In this document: piece by piece, positions 17,801 to 26,600 of the stretch
Layout of the letters: every line of letters starts with the position of its first letter
Numbering within the stretch: position 1 is the stretch's first letter
NCBI GenBank assembly: GCA_964633285.1
Contig: CAZWGA010000006.1
Coordinates: 62,001 to 126,000, forward strand
Length of the DNA stretch: 64,000 nt
Direction of reading: 5' to 3'
Source of the DNA: 20CM-2-55-15 sp964633285
GTDB lineage: Bacteria; Acidobacteriota; Terriglobia; 20CM-2-55-15
Made by a program: the position numbers and the translations under genes
The notes under the pieces: generated by a model
The model's database searches: none
The model's input: the letters and a program-made list of their open reading frames with translations, nothing else
What the model was told of the DNA's origin: nothing

Positions 17801-18328
17801 TCCAGGACCGCCAGTCCTGAAATCTCCAGTGGCCACAACACCCGGAACCAGACCGATCAATGCAAGCGGACTCCGGCCATTGACCGCGATGTTTTCCATC
17901 TGTTTGGATACAAGCGTATCCGACCGTTCCGCGCTTTCGGTTTTTAACATGACCGCTTCCGCCGTGACTTCAACCGAATCGGAAATCTGTCCGACTTCAA
18001 TGGTCATGGTTCCGAGCGCGAGCCTGTCATTGGCGCTGAACGCGACATTTTTCCGTTCGAACCGTTTGAATCCCGGAATCTCAACGGTGATGCTGTATGT
18101 TCCTGGAGGAACCTGCGCAAAGACAAAGCGTCCTGTTTCATCAGACGTAGTGGTCAGAACAAATTTTTTGGCTTCATCGATGGCGCTAACCGTCGCGCCC
18201 GGCACAACGGCGCCGGCGGAGTCGGAGACCGAACCGAACATGGAACCACTCGTCGTCTGGCCGTAGGACACGACGCCGAAGGCGCAAATAATTACAAAGA
18301 TGCTGCAGATTCTGGTGACCTTTTTCAT
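14828..18328 (-). CDS. Oar-type TonB-dependent outer-membrane receptor
   Basis: A 1166-aa TonB-dependent receptor of the large Oar-like type common in Acidobacteriota. It begins with a signal peptide (MKKVTRICSIFVIICAFGVV, cleavage near YGQ), then a carboxypeptidase-regulatory-like domain (about 25-105; AGAVVPGATVSAIDE, TTTSDETGRFVF), a plug domain with QEFKVLTGIYQAEYGRSAG, and a C-terminal beta-barrel ending in aromatic VLQTAVRIQF. The start at 18328 has GGAGGG upstream and replaces a longer frame from 18409. Two LacI/CcpA-type operators lie 64-98 bases upstream and a LacI gene is divergent, so the substrate is probably a carbohydrate or other regulated nutrient; that is inference. A tonB gene lies at 30.5 kb. 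Confidence 0.92.
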   Translation of the reverse strand: MKKVTRICSIFVIICAFGVVSYGQTTSGSMFGSVSDSAGAVVPGATVSAIDEAKKFVLTTTSDETGRFVFAQVPPGTYSITVEIPGFKRFERKNVAFSANDRLALGTMTIEVGQISDSVEVTAEAVMLKTESAERSDTLVSKQMENIAVNGRSPLALIGLVPGVVATGDFRTGGPGGLGGISANGARANQNQYTINGISNVDTGSGGSVNVTVSLDSVQEFKVLTGIYQAEYGRSAGTQITVVTKSGTSEFHGSGYWFHRHDSLNANTWLNNRQGLPRALQRFNDPGYTIGGPIKKDKLFFFFSQEYQRQLRPQTVRRRTVPTALERNGDFSQSVDSSGRAFPYIKDPLSTQPCSSSNTAGCFNDGGVLGRIPANRLYQPGVALLKMLPLPNATGNIGFNYQSQISDSYPRREDLVRLDYNMSSRSRFFGHWLYNSNTYESYYGSFVLGATVPITPIQYKNPGHGWAVGNSFTINPTTTNEFNVGITNNSIDIDATTDALTRTKSGAALSLLYPNAVQKDYVPNFTYAGTRIANSPGFGTGNAPFVNYNTTIDITDNFSKIWGRHLIKTGLFMQRSRKDQTSFANNNGNYDFGDSASNPYDTGYGIANAAVGVYNTFNQANSYINGQYRYWNIEGFVQDTWKVNSRLTFDYGLRLSWYQPQYDASLQASAFQASLFDSAQASRLFFPAKDASGTRIAFDSVTGTALPAAHIGKIVPNTGSITNGILLGKNDRYLMANPKPVLGPRVGIAWDITGKQALVVRTGAGIFYDRYQGNRIFDLVRNPPESISPTLNYGFVKDINPAAALLAPPTLYGLDPNGKIPTVYNYTFGIQSKLPFKMVLDTAYVGSQSRHLQNNRNLNPVPYGAAYLPQNQDSTLSPNSVLGSNSLPQDFLRPYRGFGTINLYEGQATSNYNSLQVTLQRRVTSSIFFGVAYTWSKALGTASSDTDSARIDQNNRLANYGLTSFDRLHNFAFNYVYTLPSVFKFSERLHAIADGWQISGGTRFVSGDPITPGFSISGAGNAQLTGSFTEPARIALIGDPTSGNGDPYHKLNPAAFAAPKQGSLGLESGIRYVRNPGINNWDISLQKSFSILERVHMQLRVDAFNAFNHPQFSAINSTLNFASLSNPVPTNLPFDASGNLVNPNGFGTVSASRDGRVLQTAVRIQF

Positions 18329-18391
18329 TTCAAAAACCCTCCACTTCAATGCAAACATGCGGCGGCAAGGCAGCCTGCCGGCCGTAAACAA

Positions 18392-18405
18392 TGTAATCGT
18401 TTTCA
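18392..18405. promoter_or_regulatory. LacI/CcpA-family operator 1
   Basis: TGTAATCGTTTTCA matches the TGNAANCGNTTNCA LacI/CcpA-family consensus at every fixed position. It lies in the gap between the divergent TonB receptor and lacI-family genes, closer to the receptor. Confidence 0.75.
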
Positions 18406-18412
18406 TCAAAGG

Positions 18413-18426
18413 TGTAATCGGTTGCA
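18413..18426. promoter_or_regulatory. LacI/CcpA-family operator 2
   Basis: TGTAATCGGTTGCA also matches the TGNAANCGNTTNCA consensus fully. Its centre is 21 bp from operator 1, two helical turns, so two regulator dimers could sit on the same DNA face. It lies 84 bases before the regulator's own ATG. Confidence 0.75.
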
Positions 18427-18509
18427 GATGCTAACAACAACGATTTTGCAGCGCAAGGAGAAACGAGGCAAAAACCGGCTGCCCTTTTACCTGTTATGAT
18501 GGCTCGCCC

Positions 18510-19541
18510 ATGAGATCGTCATCGGTCCCCAACATATACCAGGTTGCAAAACGGGCCGGCGTTTCGACGGCAACGGTTTCTCGTGTTTTGAGCAGGCCCG
18601 ACATTGTGGCGCCGAAAACGCGGCGCAAGGTGCTTCAGGCGGTTCAAGCCATGGGATTCGTCCCCAACGTCGCTGCGAAGAATCTACGAATGCTGCGATC
18701 GCGCAAACTGCTGGTCACCGTGCCCGATATTTCCAATCCTTTTTTTTCGCTGATCCTACAGGGAATCGAAGAAACGGCGCACCGCGAAGGCTACGCTGTG
18801 CTGCTCGGCGACACCCAGCACAACGTGGAACGAGAGGAGCGATATGCGGCCATGCTGCGGCGCAGGGAAGCCGACGGCCTGATTTTTCTGGGTCATCGTA
18901 TTCCCCGGGAAGTGTCCTTGTTCATTCGCGCCATGCGTCCGCAGCGCGCTCCAGTAGTGAATGGATGCGAGTTCAGTCCGCGCCTCGGCGTGCCCAGCGT
19001 GCATATCGATAACGCAAAAGCCGCGGCTGAAGCGATGGATCACCTCTACCGGCTTGGTCACAAACGCATTGGCATTGTTACCGGACCGCTGGTCAGTCCA
19101 TTGAGCCGCGATCGGCTGAAGGGAGCAATGGCTCAGGCAAAGGTATACAAAGCCGAAAGCCGGTGCCTCGTCATCAACGGCGATTTTTCAATAGAGTCCG
19201 GGGCGCGCGCATCCGAACAATGTCTCGGACAGCCGGATCCTCCAACGGCGATCTTCTGCTTCAATGATGAAATGGCGATGGGTGTGATGGAAACCGCCAG
19301 ACGGCGCGGTCTTCGGATTCCGTTCGATATTTCCGTTGTCGGTTTTGACGATATACGCTTCGCTCGCTGCATGGATCCGCCGCTGACCACGGTCTCGCAA
19401 CCCATGCGCGCGATCGGCGAAGGAACAGTCCGGTTGTTGTTGGAGATTTTGAACGGCCGTCAATCGCTGCTGGAGTCCGTTACGCTTCCGCATACGTTAA
19501 TCGTCCGTTCGACTACAGCGCCGCCACGGAATCTCAAGTGA
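18510..19541 (+). CDS. LacI-family transcriptional regulator
   Basis: A 343-aa repressor-type protein. The N-terminal helix-turn-helix and hinge are visible: NIYQVAKRAGVSTATVSRVL (about residues 8-27), TRRKVLQAVQAMGFVPNVAAKNLR. The periplasmic-binding-protein-like effector domain follows, with TVPDISNPFFSLILQGIEE, VHIDNAKAAAEAMDHL, and SVVGFDDIRFARCMDPPLTT near the end. The effector is not evident; it is probably a sugar, sugar phosphate or nucleobase. It is divergent from the TonB receptor, with two consensus operators in between, so it likely regulates both that gene and itself. A hairpin follows the stop codon directly. Confidence 0.92.
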   Translation: MRSSSVPNIYQVAKRAGVSTATVSRVLSRPDIVAPKTRRKVLQAVQAMGFVPNVAAKNLRMLRSRKLLVTVPDISNPFFSLILQGIEETAHREGYAVLLGDTQHNVEREERYAAMLRRREADGLIFLGHRIPREVSLFIRAMRPQRAPVVNGCEFSPRLGVPSVHIDNAKAAAEAMDHLYRLGHKRIGIVTGPLVSPLSRDRLKGAMAQAKVYKAESRCLVINGDFSIESGARASEQCLGQPDPPTAIFCFNDEMAMGVMETARRRGLRIPFDISVVGFDDIRFARCMDPPLTTVSQPMRAIGEGTVRLLLEILNGRQSLLESVTLPHTLIVRSTTAPPRNLK

Positions 19542-19543
19542 CG

Positions 19544-19573
19544 AGTGTCCTGCAATTGGTGGGACAGGACACT
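19544..19573. terminator. hairpin between convergent lacI-type and gltD genes
   Basis: AGTGTCCTG (19544-19552) and CAGGACACT (19565-19573) form a perfect 9-bp stem with a 12-base loop, two bases after the regulator stop and overlapping the gltD stop codon. It could act as a bidirectional terminator, but there is no T-run on either side, so it may instead be a short member of the palindromic repeats seen elsewhere. Confidence 0.5.
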
Positions 19574-20993
19574 AGGGAAGGTCGCTTGAACCCATCAAAT
19601 ACCTGTCGATGAACTTTGCCGCCTGGCGGCCTTCTCGAATCGCCCAGACGACAAGGGATTGACCGCGCGCCATATCGCCGGCGGCGAAAATGCCGGGAAT
19701 GTTTGTCATCTTTTCGTCGTTGGTGGCGACATTACCGCGCTCGTTGATGGTCACGCCAAGCTGGGCAAGCATTCCGTTGCGCTCGGGGCCGAGGAATCCC
19801 ATCGCCAGAAGCACCAGATCCGCGTCGATCGTGAATTCCGAGTTGGGGACTTCACGCATATTGCGGCCTTCGAATTCAACTCGAACGCCATGAAGTTGTT
19901 CGACGCGCCCGTTTCGTCCTGTGAAGCTTTTCGTCAGGATGCAGTACTCGCGATCTCCGCCTTCTTCGTGTGCCGATGATGTACGGAAAATGTTGGGCCA
20001 GTTCGGCCATGGATTGTCGGCTGCCCTGTTCGCGGGCGGTTTGGGAAGTAATTCGAATTGAACAACCGATTTGCAACCCTGACGGTGCACGGTTCCCAGG
20101 CAGTCTGCGCCGGTGTCGCCGCCGCCGATAATGACAACGCGCTTGTCTTTGGCGGAGATGAACTGCGTATCCGGAATACTGTCGCCCTCGCACCGCTTAT
20201 TCTGAAGCGGAAGAAAATCCATCGCAAAATGGATGCCTTTCAAGTCACGGCCAGGAACAGGAAGATCGCGAGGCGCCGTTGAGCCGCCGGCCAGAAGAAT
20301 CGCATCGAATTCCTGCCGCAGTTCCTCGACAGATACATTCTCGCCGACGTTCGCGTTGGTGCGGAACATAACGCCTTCTTCAGTCATCATGTTCAGGCGT
20401 CTGTCCAGAACCCGCTTCTCCATCTTGAACTCAGGAATACCGTACCGGAGCAATCCGCCAATCCTGTCGGCGCGTTCATAGACTGTCGCCCAGTGCCCCG
20501 CCTGATTGATCTGAGCCGCCGCCGCAAGCCCCGCAGGCCCTGATCCGACAATCGCCACGGCTTTTCCCGTGCGAACCGCAGGCCGCCGCGCGCGAATGAT
20601 GCCTTCCTTGAATGCACGATCGATGATCGTGACTTCAATGTTCTTGATCGTAACGGGATCGGAGTTGATACCGAGGACACAGGAACCTTCGCAGGGAGCC
20701 GGGCAGATACGCCCGGTGAATTCCGGAAAATTGTTTGTCGCCAGAAGGCGAATGACTGCTTCCTGCCACTGATCCCGGTAGACCAGGTCGTTCCAATCAG
20801 GAATGATGTTGCCGAGCGGGCATCCCTGATGGCAGAAAGGGACACCGCAATCCATACATCGTGACGCCTGAGCCTTGAGCTTGTCTTCAGGAAAGTCTTT
20901 GTAAACTTCCTGCCAGTCGTGAAGGCGGTCCTCGACGGTGCGACGTTCAAAGTTGATTCTTCCGATTTCCAGAAAACCTGACGGATTACCCAT
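19572..20993 (-). CDS. gltD: glutamate synthase small subunit
   Basis: The FAD/NADPH subunit of glutamate synthase passes electrons to the large subunit through Fe-S clusters. The 473-aa protein has the N-terminal cluster cysteines in CMDCGVPFCHQGCPLGN and CPAPCEGSCVLG, an FAD-binding VAIVGSGPAGLAAAAQINQAG (about 149), and an NADPH-binding VVIIGGGDTGADCLGT (about 287). GIFAAGDMARGQSLVVWAI closes the FAD site. Length is typical. Its start overlaps the end of gltB by eight bases, so the two are co-translated as gltB-gltD. Confidence 0.95.
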   Translation of the reverse strand: MGNPSGFLEIGRINFERRTVEDRLHDWQEVYKDFPEDKLKAQASRCMDCGVPFCHQGCPLGNIIPDWNDLVYRDQWQEAVIRLLATNNFPEFTGRICPAPCEGSCVLGINSDPVTIKNIEVTIIDRAFKEGIIRARRPAVRTGKAVAIVGSGPAGLAAAAQINQAGHWATVYERADRIGGLLRYGIPEFKMEKRVLDRRLNMMTEEGVMFRTNANVGENVSVEELRQEFDAILLAGGSTAPRDLPVPGRDLKGIHFAMDFLPLQNKRCEGDSIPDTQFISAKDKRVVIIGGGDTGADCLGTVHRQGCKSVVQFELLPKPPANRAADNPWPNWPNIFRTSSAHEEGGDREYCILTKSFTGRNGRVEQLHGVRVEFEGRNMREVPNSEFTIDADLVLLAMGFLGPERNGMLAQLGVTINERGNVATNDEKMTNIPGIFAAGDMARGQSLVVWAIREGRQAAKFIDRYLMGSSDLP

Positions 20994-23900
20994 GTTGTAC
21001 CATCGTTACACTTGCCCGCTCTTTTTTCTCGGCCAGTACACGGCGGTAGTCGAGCGGCATGATCTTGATGAATTTTTCGCGGTATTGTGCCCAGGCCGCG
21101 AGGATCGATTGTCCCCGGTGGCTTCCCGTCAATTCCACATGACGTGAAATAAGGACACGAACGAAATCTTCTTCAGCCTGGTCTTCAAAGGTCTCGAGAT
21201 CGACCATCTGAAGGTTGCATCGTTGAGCAAAGTCACCTTCTTCATCGACGATGTAGGCAATACCGCCGCTCATGCCGGCGGCAAAATTCCTGCCGGTGCG
21301 GCCGAGAACAACAACGCGTCCACCCGTCATGTATTCGCAACCATGATCGCCGGCTCCTTCGATAACCGCAATCGCGCCGCTGTTGCGCACGGCAAAACGC
21401 TCGCCGCCGACGCCGCGAATAAAGGCTTCGCCGGACGTGGCGCCATACAATGCGACATTGCCGATGAGAATATTTTCTTCAGCCTTAAATGTGGCTGCAG
21501 CAGGCGGGAAAATAACGAGTCGCCCGCCAGACAGGCCTTTGCCGAAATAGTCGTTCGCGTCGCCTTCCAACGTGAGGCTGATTCCCTTCGGTAGGAATGC
21601 TCCGAAACTCTGGCCGGCCGAACCGGCGAAACGGATTTTGATCGTATCGTCCGGCAAACCGTCAGCGCCATATTTCCGGGTGACTTCGCTGCCCAGAATC
21701 GTTCCCACCGTACGGTTCGCATTCCGGATCGGAAGTTTGATTTCAACGGGCGTTCGGTTCTCCAGCGCGTCCTTGGCGCGTTCGAGGAGTTGATTATCCA
21801 ATGCCTTATCCAGTCCGTGATCCTGCGCTTGAACTTTTCGCGTAATGACATGCTCCGGGACTTGCGGCATGTAAAGGATTGGAGTCAGGTCGAGCTTTTT
21901 CGCCTTCCAGTGTTTGATGGCGCGGCGCATATCAAGTTTGTCGCGGCGGCCGACCATTTCGTCGATGGTGCGGAAACCGAGTTGTGCCATCAATTCGCGA
22001 ACTTCTTCGGCAATCATCCGGAAATAATTGACGACGTATTCCGGCTTTCCCGTGAATTTCTCCCGCAGGACAGGATCCTGAGTGGCGACGCCGACCGGGC
22101 ACGTATTGAGATGGCAGACGCGCATCATGATGCAGCCGGAAACGATCAGTGCGGAGGTCGCAAAACCGTATTCCTCCGCCCCAAGCAAAGCGCCGACGAC
22201 AACATCGCGTCCGGTTTTCAACTGCCCGTCGGTTTGCACGGTGATGCGGCTTCGAAGATTGTTCAGAACGAGAACCTGATGCGTTTCCGCAAGGCCCAGT
22301 TCCCACGGAATGCCGGCGTGCTTAATGCTGGTTACCGGCGACGCGCCGGTTCCGCCGCTGTCCCCGGAAATCAGGACAACATCGGCATGCGCCTTGGCGA
22401 CGCCCGCGGCAATCGTTCCCACGCCAACCTCGGCAACCAGTTTGACGCTGATGCGGGCGCGAGGATTGGAATTCTTCAGGTCGTAAATGAGCTGCGCAAG
22501 ATCTTCGATCGAATAAATGTCGTGATGCGGAGGCGGCGATATCAGGCCCACGCCTGGCGTCGAATGCCGAACCCGCGCGATCACATCATCGACTTTGTGG
22601 CCGGGCAACTGGCCGCCCTCGCCCGGCTTGGCGCCCTGCGCCATCTTGATTTGAAGTTCATTCGCGCTGACCAGATACTGGCTGGTCACTCCGAACCTCG
22701 CCGAAGCCACCTGCTTGATTGCGCTGCAGCGCGAGTCGCCATTTGCGTCCGGAATGTAGCGCGCCGGATCTTCTCCGCCTTCTCCGGTATTGCTGCGGCC
22801 GCCGATCCGATTCATCGCGATGGCCAGCGTTTCATGAGCTTCTCTGCTGATGGACCCGAACGACATGGCGCCCGTCGCGAATCGTTTCATGATCGATTCG
22901 GCCGGCTCGACTTCTTCGAGCGGGATCGGATTTTCCGCAAACTTCAGATCCATCAGTCCACGCAGCGTGCACAGGCGAGTGCTCGCCGAGTTGATGAGAT
23001 TCGAATACTCCTTGAAGATCTTGAAATTGTTGGTTCGCGTCGAGTACTGGAGTTTGTGGATCGACTCCGGGTTGTACATGTGGTACTCGCCGTCCTGCCG
23101 CCATTGATATTGTCCGCCCCAATCCAGATCCGGCCGGAGAACAGGACGCCCCGGAAATGCATGGCGATGCCGTTCTATGGTTTCCTCTGCGATCTCATCG
23201 AGCCCGATGCCGCCGATTCGCGTAGGAGTGTTCGTGAAATAGGTATCGATGAATTGTTGATCGAGCCCGATGACTTCGAAGATTTGCGCCCCGCGATAAC
23301 TCTGCAAAGTGGAGATGCCCATCTTCGACATGACTTTCACGACACCTTTCTTGACAGCCTTGGTGTAGTGATTCACCGCCTTGCGATGGTCGATGCCGGT
23401 AAGGAGCCCCTGGCGAATCATGTCGTCCAGCGTTTCAAACGCCAGATATGGATTGATCGCAGATGCGCCGTAGCCGATGAGGAGACAATAGTGGTGTACT
23501 TCACGCGCGTCGCCGGTCTCGACAATCAAGGTCGCTTTGGTGCGCGTTCCTTCCCGGACCAGGTGATGATGCAGGCCGGACGTTGCCAGCAGACTCGGAA
23601 TCGGCGCGTAATCTCTGTCGATGTGACGGTCCGATAGAATCAGGATCGTCGCACCCGACTTGATCGCATTGCTCGCAGCTTCGAATAAATTCTGCAGCGA
23701 ACGGCGCATTCCTTCTCCGCCCTCCGAAACTTTGAAACGCATCTGAAGGGAAACGGACTTGAAACCGGGCGCTGCAATGTAACGGAGTTTCGCCAGGTCC
23801 TCGTTGTCCATGATCGGCGAAAGAATCTTGATCATGTGGCAACTCTCGGGAGCCGGCTTTAACAGATTCTGTTCCGGTCCGAGGGCGGTGGACATCGATG

Positions 23901-25494
23901 TCACGAGCTCTTCGCGGATCGCGTCAAGCGGCGGATTCGTCACTTGAGCGAACAGTTGCTTGAAGTAATTGAACAGCGGAGGCTGACGATCTGAAAGAAC
24001 CGCGAGCGGTGTGTCGGTGCCCATTGAACCAATGGCTTCCTCACCGTTGCGAGCCATCGGCGCCATAAGGATACGCAGGTCCTCATGGGTGTAGCCGAAA
24101 ACCTGTTGCCGGAGGACGACGGTCTCGTGATTGGGTTCGGGAACGGGATGCGCCGGAAGATCTGAGAGACGAACCAGGTTTTCATTCAGCCACTGGCGAT
24201 ACGGTTTTTCAGCGGCCATCTTGTGCTTGAGTTCCGTATCGTCGATGATGCGGCCTTCCTGCGTGTCGATCAGAAACATCTTGCCCGGTTGCAGGCGGCC
24301 TTTCATCAGGATGTTCTCCGGCGGTACATCAAGGACGCCGACTTCCGATGCCATGATCACGAGGCCGTCCTTCGTCACGCAGTAGCGTGAAGGACGAAGA
24401 CCGTTGCGGTCCAGAACGGCGCCGATCGATACGCCGTCGGTGAAAACCATTGAAGCAGGACCGTCCCACGGTTCCATCACGCAGGAGTGATATTCGTAGA
24501 ACGCTTTCTTCTCATCGCTCATCGTTTCGTGGCCGTCCCACGCTTCAGGGATGAGCATCATCATTGCGTGCGGCAGCGTTCGGCCGCACATTACAAGCAT
24601 TTCCAGAGCATTGTCGATCATCGCGGAATCGCTTCCGCCTTCTGCGATGACCGGCAGCAGATCCTTGATATCCTCGTTAAACAGTTCCGATTGAAACAAA
24701 GCCTCGCGTGCTTTCATCCAGTTGATATTTCCGCGCAGCGTATTGATTTCGCCGTTGTGCGAGATGTACCGGAACGGATGCGCGAGCGACCAGCTCGGGA
24801 ATGTGTTTGTACTGAAACGCTGATGAACGACTGCAAGCGCGCTGACAATACGCGAATCGGTGAGATCCGGAAAATAGATCTCAATCTGATCCGCTGAAAG
24901 CATGCCTTTGTAAATGAGCGTTCTCGCCGAGAAGCTGCTGAAATACAGCTCCGACGTTGTTTTCTCGATCCGCTTTCGAATCAGATAAAGTTTTCGCTCA
25001 AATTCGTCCGTGGTTTTCAAATAGGAATCGCGCCCGATGAAAACCTGTTTGAATACGGGCTCCACCGCTTTCGCTGAATCACCGATCGGCGCATTGTTGG
25101 CAGGAACATCGCGCCAGCCCAGAAGCTTTTGTCCGGCCCGTGAAATCGAAGCCTCGATGATCTCCATGCACCACTTTTGGGAATGAGAGTCGCGTGGCAG
25201 GCATACCATTCCGACGCCATAGGTTCCCGGAGTGGGGAGATCAAATCCAAGTGTCTTGCATTCCGCTTTCAGAAAATCATGCGGGATCTGCAGCAGAATT
25301 CCAGCGCCGTCTCCAGTGTTAATCTCGCAGCCTTTGGCGCCGCGATGCTCGAGGTTGACGAGGACTTGAAGCGACCTCCGAACGATTTCATTCGATTTGC
25401 GGCCTGCAATATCGACGACAAAACCAACTCCGCAGGAATCGTGTTCGAACTGAGGATCGTATAAACCTTGTTTTGGCGGCAGTGCTGAAAACAT
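20986..25494 (-). CDS. gltB: glutamate synthase large subunit
   Basis: The 1502-aa large subunit makes glutamate from glutamine and 2-oxoglutarate. After a 20-residue propeptide comes the glutaminase nucleophile, Cys21 in HDSCGVGF; the class II amidotransferase domain runs to about residue 420. The central and FMN-binding synthase domains follow, with KPGEGGQLPGHKVDD and SGDSGGTGASPVTSIKH; the 3Fe-4S cysteines are in CIMMRVCHLNTCPVG. The C-terminal GXGXG beta-helix is seen in GAGDHGCEYMTGGRVVVLG. GGTGAGG lies before the ATG. The order gltB-gltD with a divergent LysR gene resembles Bacillus gltAB-gltC. A 615-codon antisense open frame within it is a shadow. Confidence 0.97.
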   Translation of the reverse strand: MFSALPPKQGLYDPQFEHDSCGVGFVVDIAGRKSNEIVRRSLQVLVNLEHRGAKGCEINTGDGAGILLQIPHDFLKAECKTLGFDLPTPGTYGVGMVCLPRDSHSQKWCMEIIEASISRAGQKLLGWRDVPANNAPIGDSAKAVEPVFKQVFIGRDSYLKTTDEFERKLYLIRKRIEKTTSELYFSSFSARTLIYKGMLSADQIEIYFPDLTDSRIVSALAVVHQRFSTNTFPSWSLAHPFRYISHNGEINTLRGNINWMKAREALFQSELFNEDIKDLLPVIAEGGSDSAMIDNALEMLVMCGRTLPHAMMMLIPEAWDGHETMSDEKKAFYEYHSCVMEPWDGPASMVFTDGVSIGAVLDRNGLRPSRYCVTKDGLVIMASEVGVLDVPPENILMKGRLQPGKMFLIDTQEGRIIDDTELKHKMAAEKPYRQWLNENLVRLSDLPAHPVPEPNHETVVLRQQVFGYTHEDLRILMAPMARNGEEAIGSMGTDTPLAVLSDRQPPLFNYFKQLFAQVTNPPLDAIREELVTSMSTALGPEQNLLKPAPESCHMIKILSPIMDNEDLAKLRYIAAPGFKSVSLQMRFKVSEGGEGMRRSLQNLFEAASNAIKSGATILILSDRHIDRDYAPIPSLLATSGLHHHLVREGTRTKATLIVETGDAREVHHYCLLIGYGASAINPYLAFETLDDMIRQGLLTGIDHRKAVNHYTKAVKKGVVKVMSKMGISTLQSYRGAQIFEVIGLDQQFIDTYFTNTPTRIGGIGLDEIAEETIERHRHAFPGRPVLRPDLDWGGQYQWRQDGEYHMYNPESIHKLQYSTRTNNFKIFKEYSNLINSASTRLCTLRGLMDLKFAENPIPLEEVEPAESIMKRFATGAMSFGSISREAHETLAIAMNRIGGRSNTGEGGEDPARYIPDANGDSRCSAIKQVASARFGVTSQYLVSANELQIKMAQGAKPGEGGQLPGHKVDDVIARVRHSTPGVGLISPPPHHDIYSIEDLAQLIYDLKNSNPRARISVKLVAEVGVGTIAAGVAKAHADVVLISGDSGGTGASPVTSIKHAGIPWELGLAETHQVLVLNNLRSRITVQTDGQLKTGRDVVVGALLGAEEYGFATSALIVSGCIMMRVCHLNTCPVGVATQDPVLREKFTGKPEYVVNYFRMIAEEVRELMAQLGFRTIDEMVGRRDKLDMRRAIKHWKAKKLDLTPILYMPQVPEHVITRKVQAQDHGLDKALDNQLLERAKDALENRTPVEIKLPIRNANRTVGTILGSEVTRKYGADGLPDDTIKIRFAGSAGQSFGAFLPKGISLTLEGDANDYFGKGLSGGRLVIFPPAAATFKAEENILIGNVALYGATSGEAFIRGVGGERFAVRNSGAIAVIEGAGDHGCEYMTGGRVVVLGRTGRNFAAGMSGGIAYIVDEEGDFAQRCNLQMVDLETFEDQAEEDFVRVLISRHVELTGSHRGQSILAAWAQYREKFIKIMPLDYRRVLAEKKERASVTMVQHG

Positions 25495-25630
25495 AGTCTT
25501 TGAACCTCACCGGGGCTCTGCACAACAAGACGGTTTTGGGTTCGCGCACATGTCCTTCTATTGTGCAAAGACCCTCACTGGACAAAAAGCCCTTGAAAGG
25601 TGGGGATAACTCTACCATTTTGAGAAAATA

Positions 25631-25678
25631 AGTCATCCTGCAAAATAAAAGATCTTTGCATAAGAATGACTAATGCAA
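25631..25678. promoter_or_regulatory. candidate LysR-type binding dyads between gltB and its regulator
   Basis: TTGCAT (25656-25661) and ATGCAA (25673-25678) form a perfect dyad with an 11-base centre, matching the T-N11-A geometry of LysR boxes. An overlapping wider dyad runs AGTCAT (25631-25636) and TGCAAA (25639-25644) against TTTGCA (25655-25660) and ATGACT (25666-25671). Both lie in the 203-base divergent gap. Confidence 0.6.
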
Positions 25679-25697
25679 TATCTTGCTCTTCGAACAC

Positions 25698-26582
25698 ATG
25701 AATCTGGACACATTGAGCCTTTATTGCGACGTCATCCAATCGGGAAGTTTTTCATTGGGAGCAGCATCTCATCGTATCTCGCAGTCGGCTGCCAGTCAGG
25801 CGGTCCGGCAGCTCGAGGAGGAGGTCGGCGCGCAGCTCATCGATCGTACAAAACGGCCGTTCATGGTGACGCCGGAGGGAAAGAAATTCTTTGAAGCGTG
25901 TCTGGCTCTCCTGGACAGTTTTGAAAAAGCCAAGGCCGAGATTACGTCACAAAGGACGCTTGTCAGCGGAGCGGTGAGAGTCGCGGTGATCTATTCCGTG
26001 GGATTGCACGACATGGGGATTTATTCGCAGCAATTCACGACGCGATATCCCCAGGCCAAAATCCGCCTGGCGTATTTGCATCCGCATGAAGTCGTCGATG
26101 CCGTCATCAATGATGAAGCGGATCTCGGCGTTCTTTCGTTTCCTTCGCCGCACCGGTCACTCACCATTGTTCCATGGCATTCCGAACCGATGGTGTTCGT
26201 TTGTCACCGGTCGCATCCATTAGCGAAGCGGAAGGCGGTTTCGTATCGCGATCTCGCCGGTGAGCGATTTGCGGCCTTCGATCGAGGGCTCAGCATTCGG
26301 AAGGCGATCGATAAGGCGCTGCGTCAACGTGGCATCAGCGTGAACATCGCGATGGAATTCGATAACATTGAAACCATCAAGCACGCTATCACCCTTCAGT
26401 CGGGCGTCAGCATCCTGCCTCAACCCAGCGTGATGCGGGAGGTTGAAACCGGTATCCTTGCCGCAATTCCGTTGGATATGCCCGAACTGGTACGGCCGAT
26501 CGGAATCATTCATCGCCGCCAGAAACTTTTGACTCCGACCGCGCAGCAACTGCTGGAGTTTCTCCAAAGTCAGAAACGTTAG
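25698..26582 (+). CDS. LysR-family regulator, GltC-like by position
   Basis: A 294-aa LysR-type regulator. Start set at the ATG at 25698 (MNLDTLSLYCDVIQSGSFS), the usual beginning of the winged helix; a TTG five codons upstream is possible. The helix-turn-helix spans about residues 18-37 (AASHRISQSAASQAVRQLEE), and the inducer-binding domain follows, with VAVIYSVGLHDMGIYSQQF and ADLGVLSFPSP. It is transcribed away from gltBD, the arrangement of the Bacillus subtilis activator GltC, and a T-N11-A dyad lies between. I infer control of glutamate synthase, with 2-oxoglutarate or glutamate as possible effectors; LysR proteins usually also repress themselves. Confidence 0.88.
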   Translation: MNLDTLSLYCDVIQSGSFSLGAASHRISQSAASQAVRQLEEEVGAQLIDRTKRPFMVTPEGKKFFEACLALLDSFEKAKAEITSQRTLVSGAVRVAVIYSVGLHDMGIYSQQFTTRYPQAKIRLAYLHPHEVVDAVINDEADLGVLSFPSPHRSLTIVPWHSEPMVFVCHRSHPLAKRKAVSYRDLAGERFAAFDRGLSIRKAIDKALRQRGISVNIAMEFDNIETIKHAITLQSGVSILPQPSVMREVETGILAAIPLDMPELVRPIGIIHRRQKLLTPTAQQLLEFLQSQKR

Positions 26583-26600
26583 TGTAGACGTGGAGGCGCA

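Noticed and set aside
21790..23637. 615-codon plus-strand open frame inside gltB
   Set aside because: It is antisense to the conserved FMN and central domains of GltB; long antisense frames are expected from codon bias, and the translation is Arg/Asp-rich and protein-unlike.
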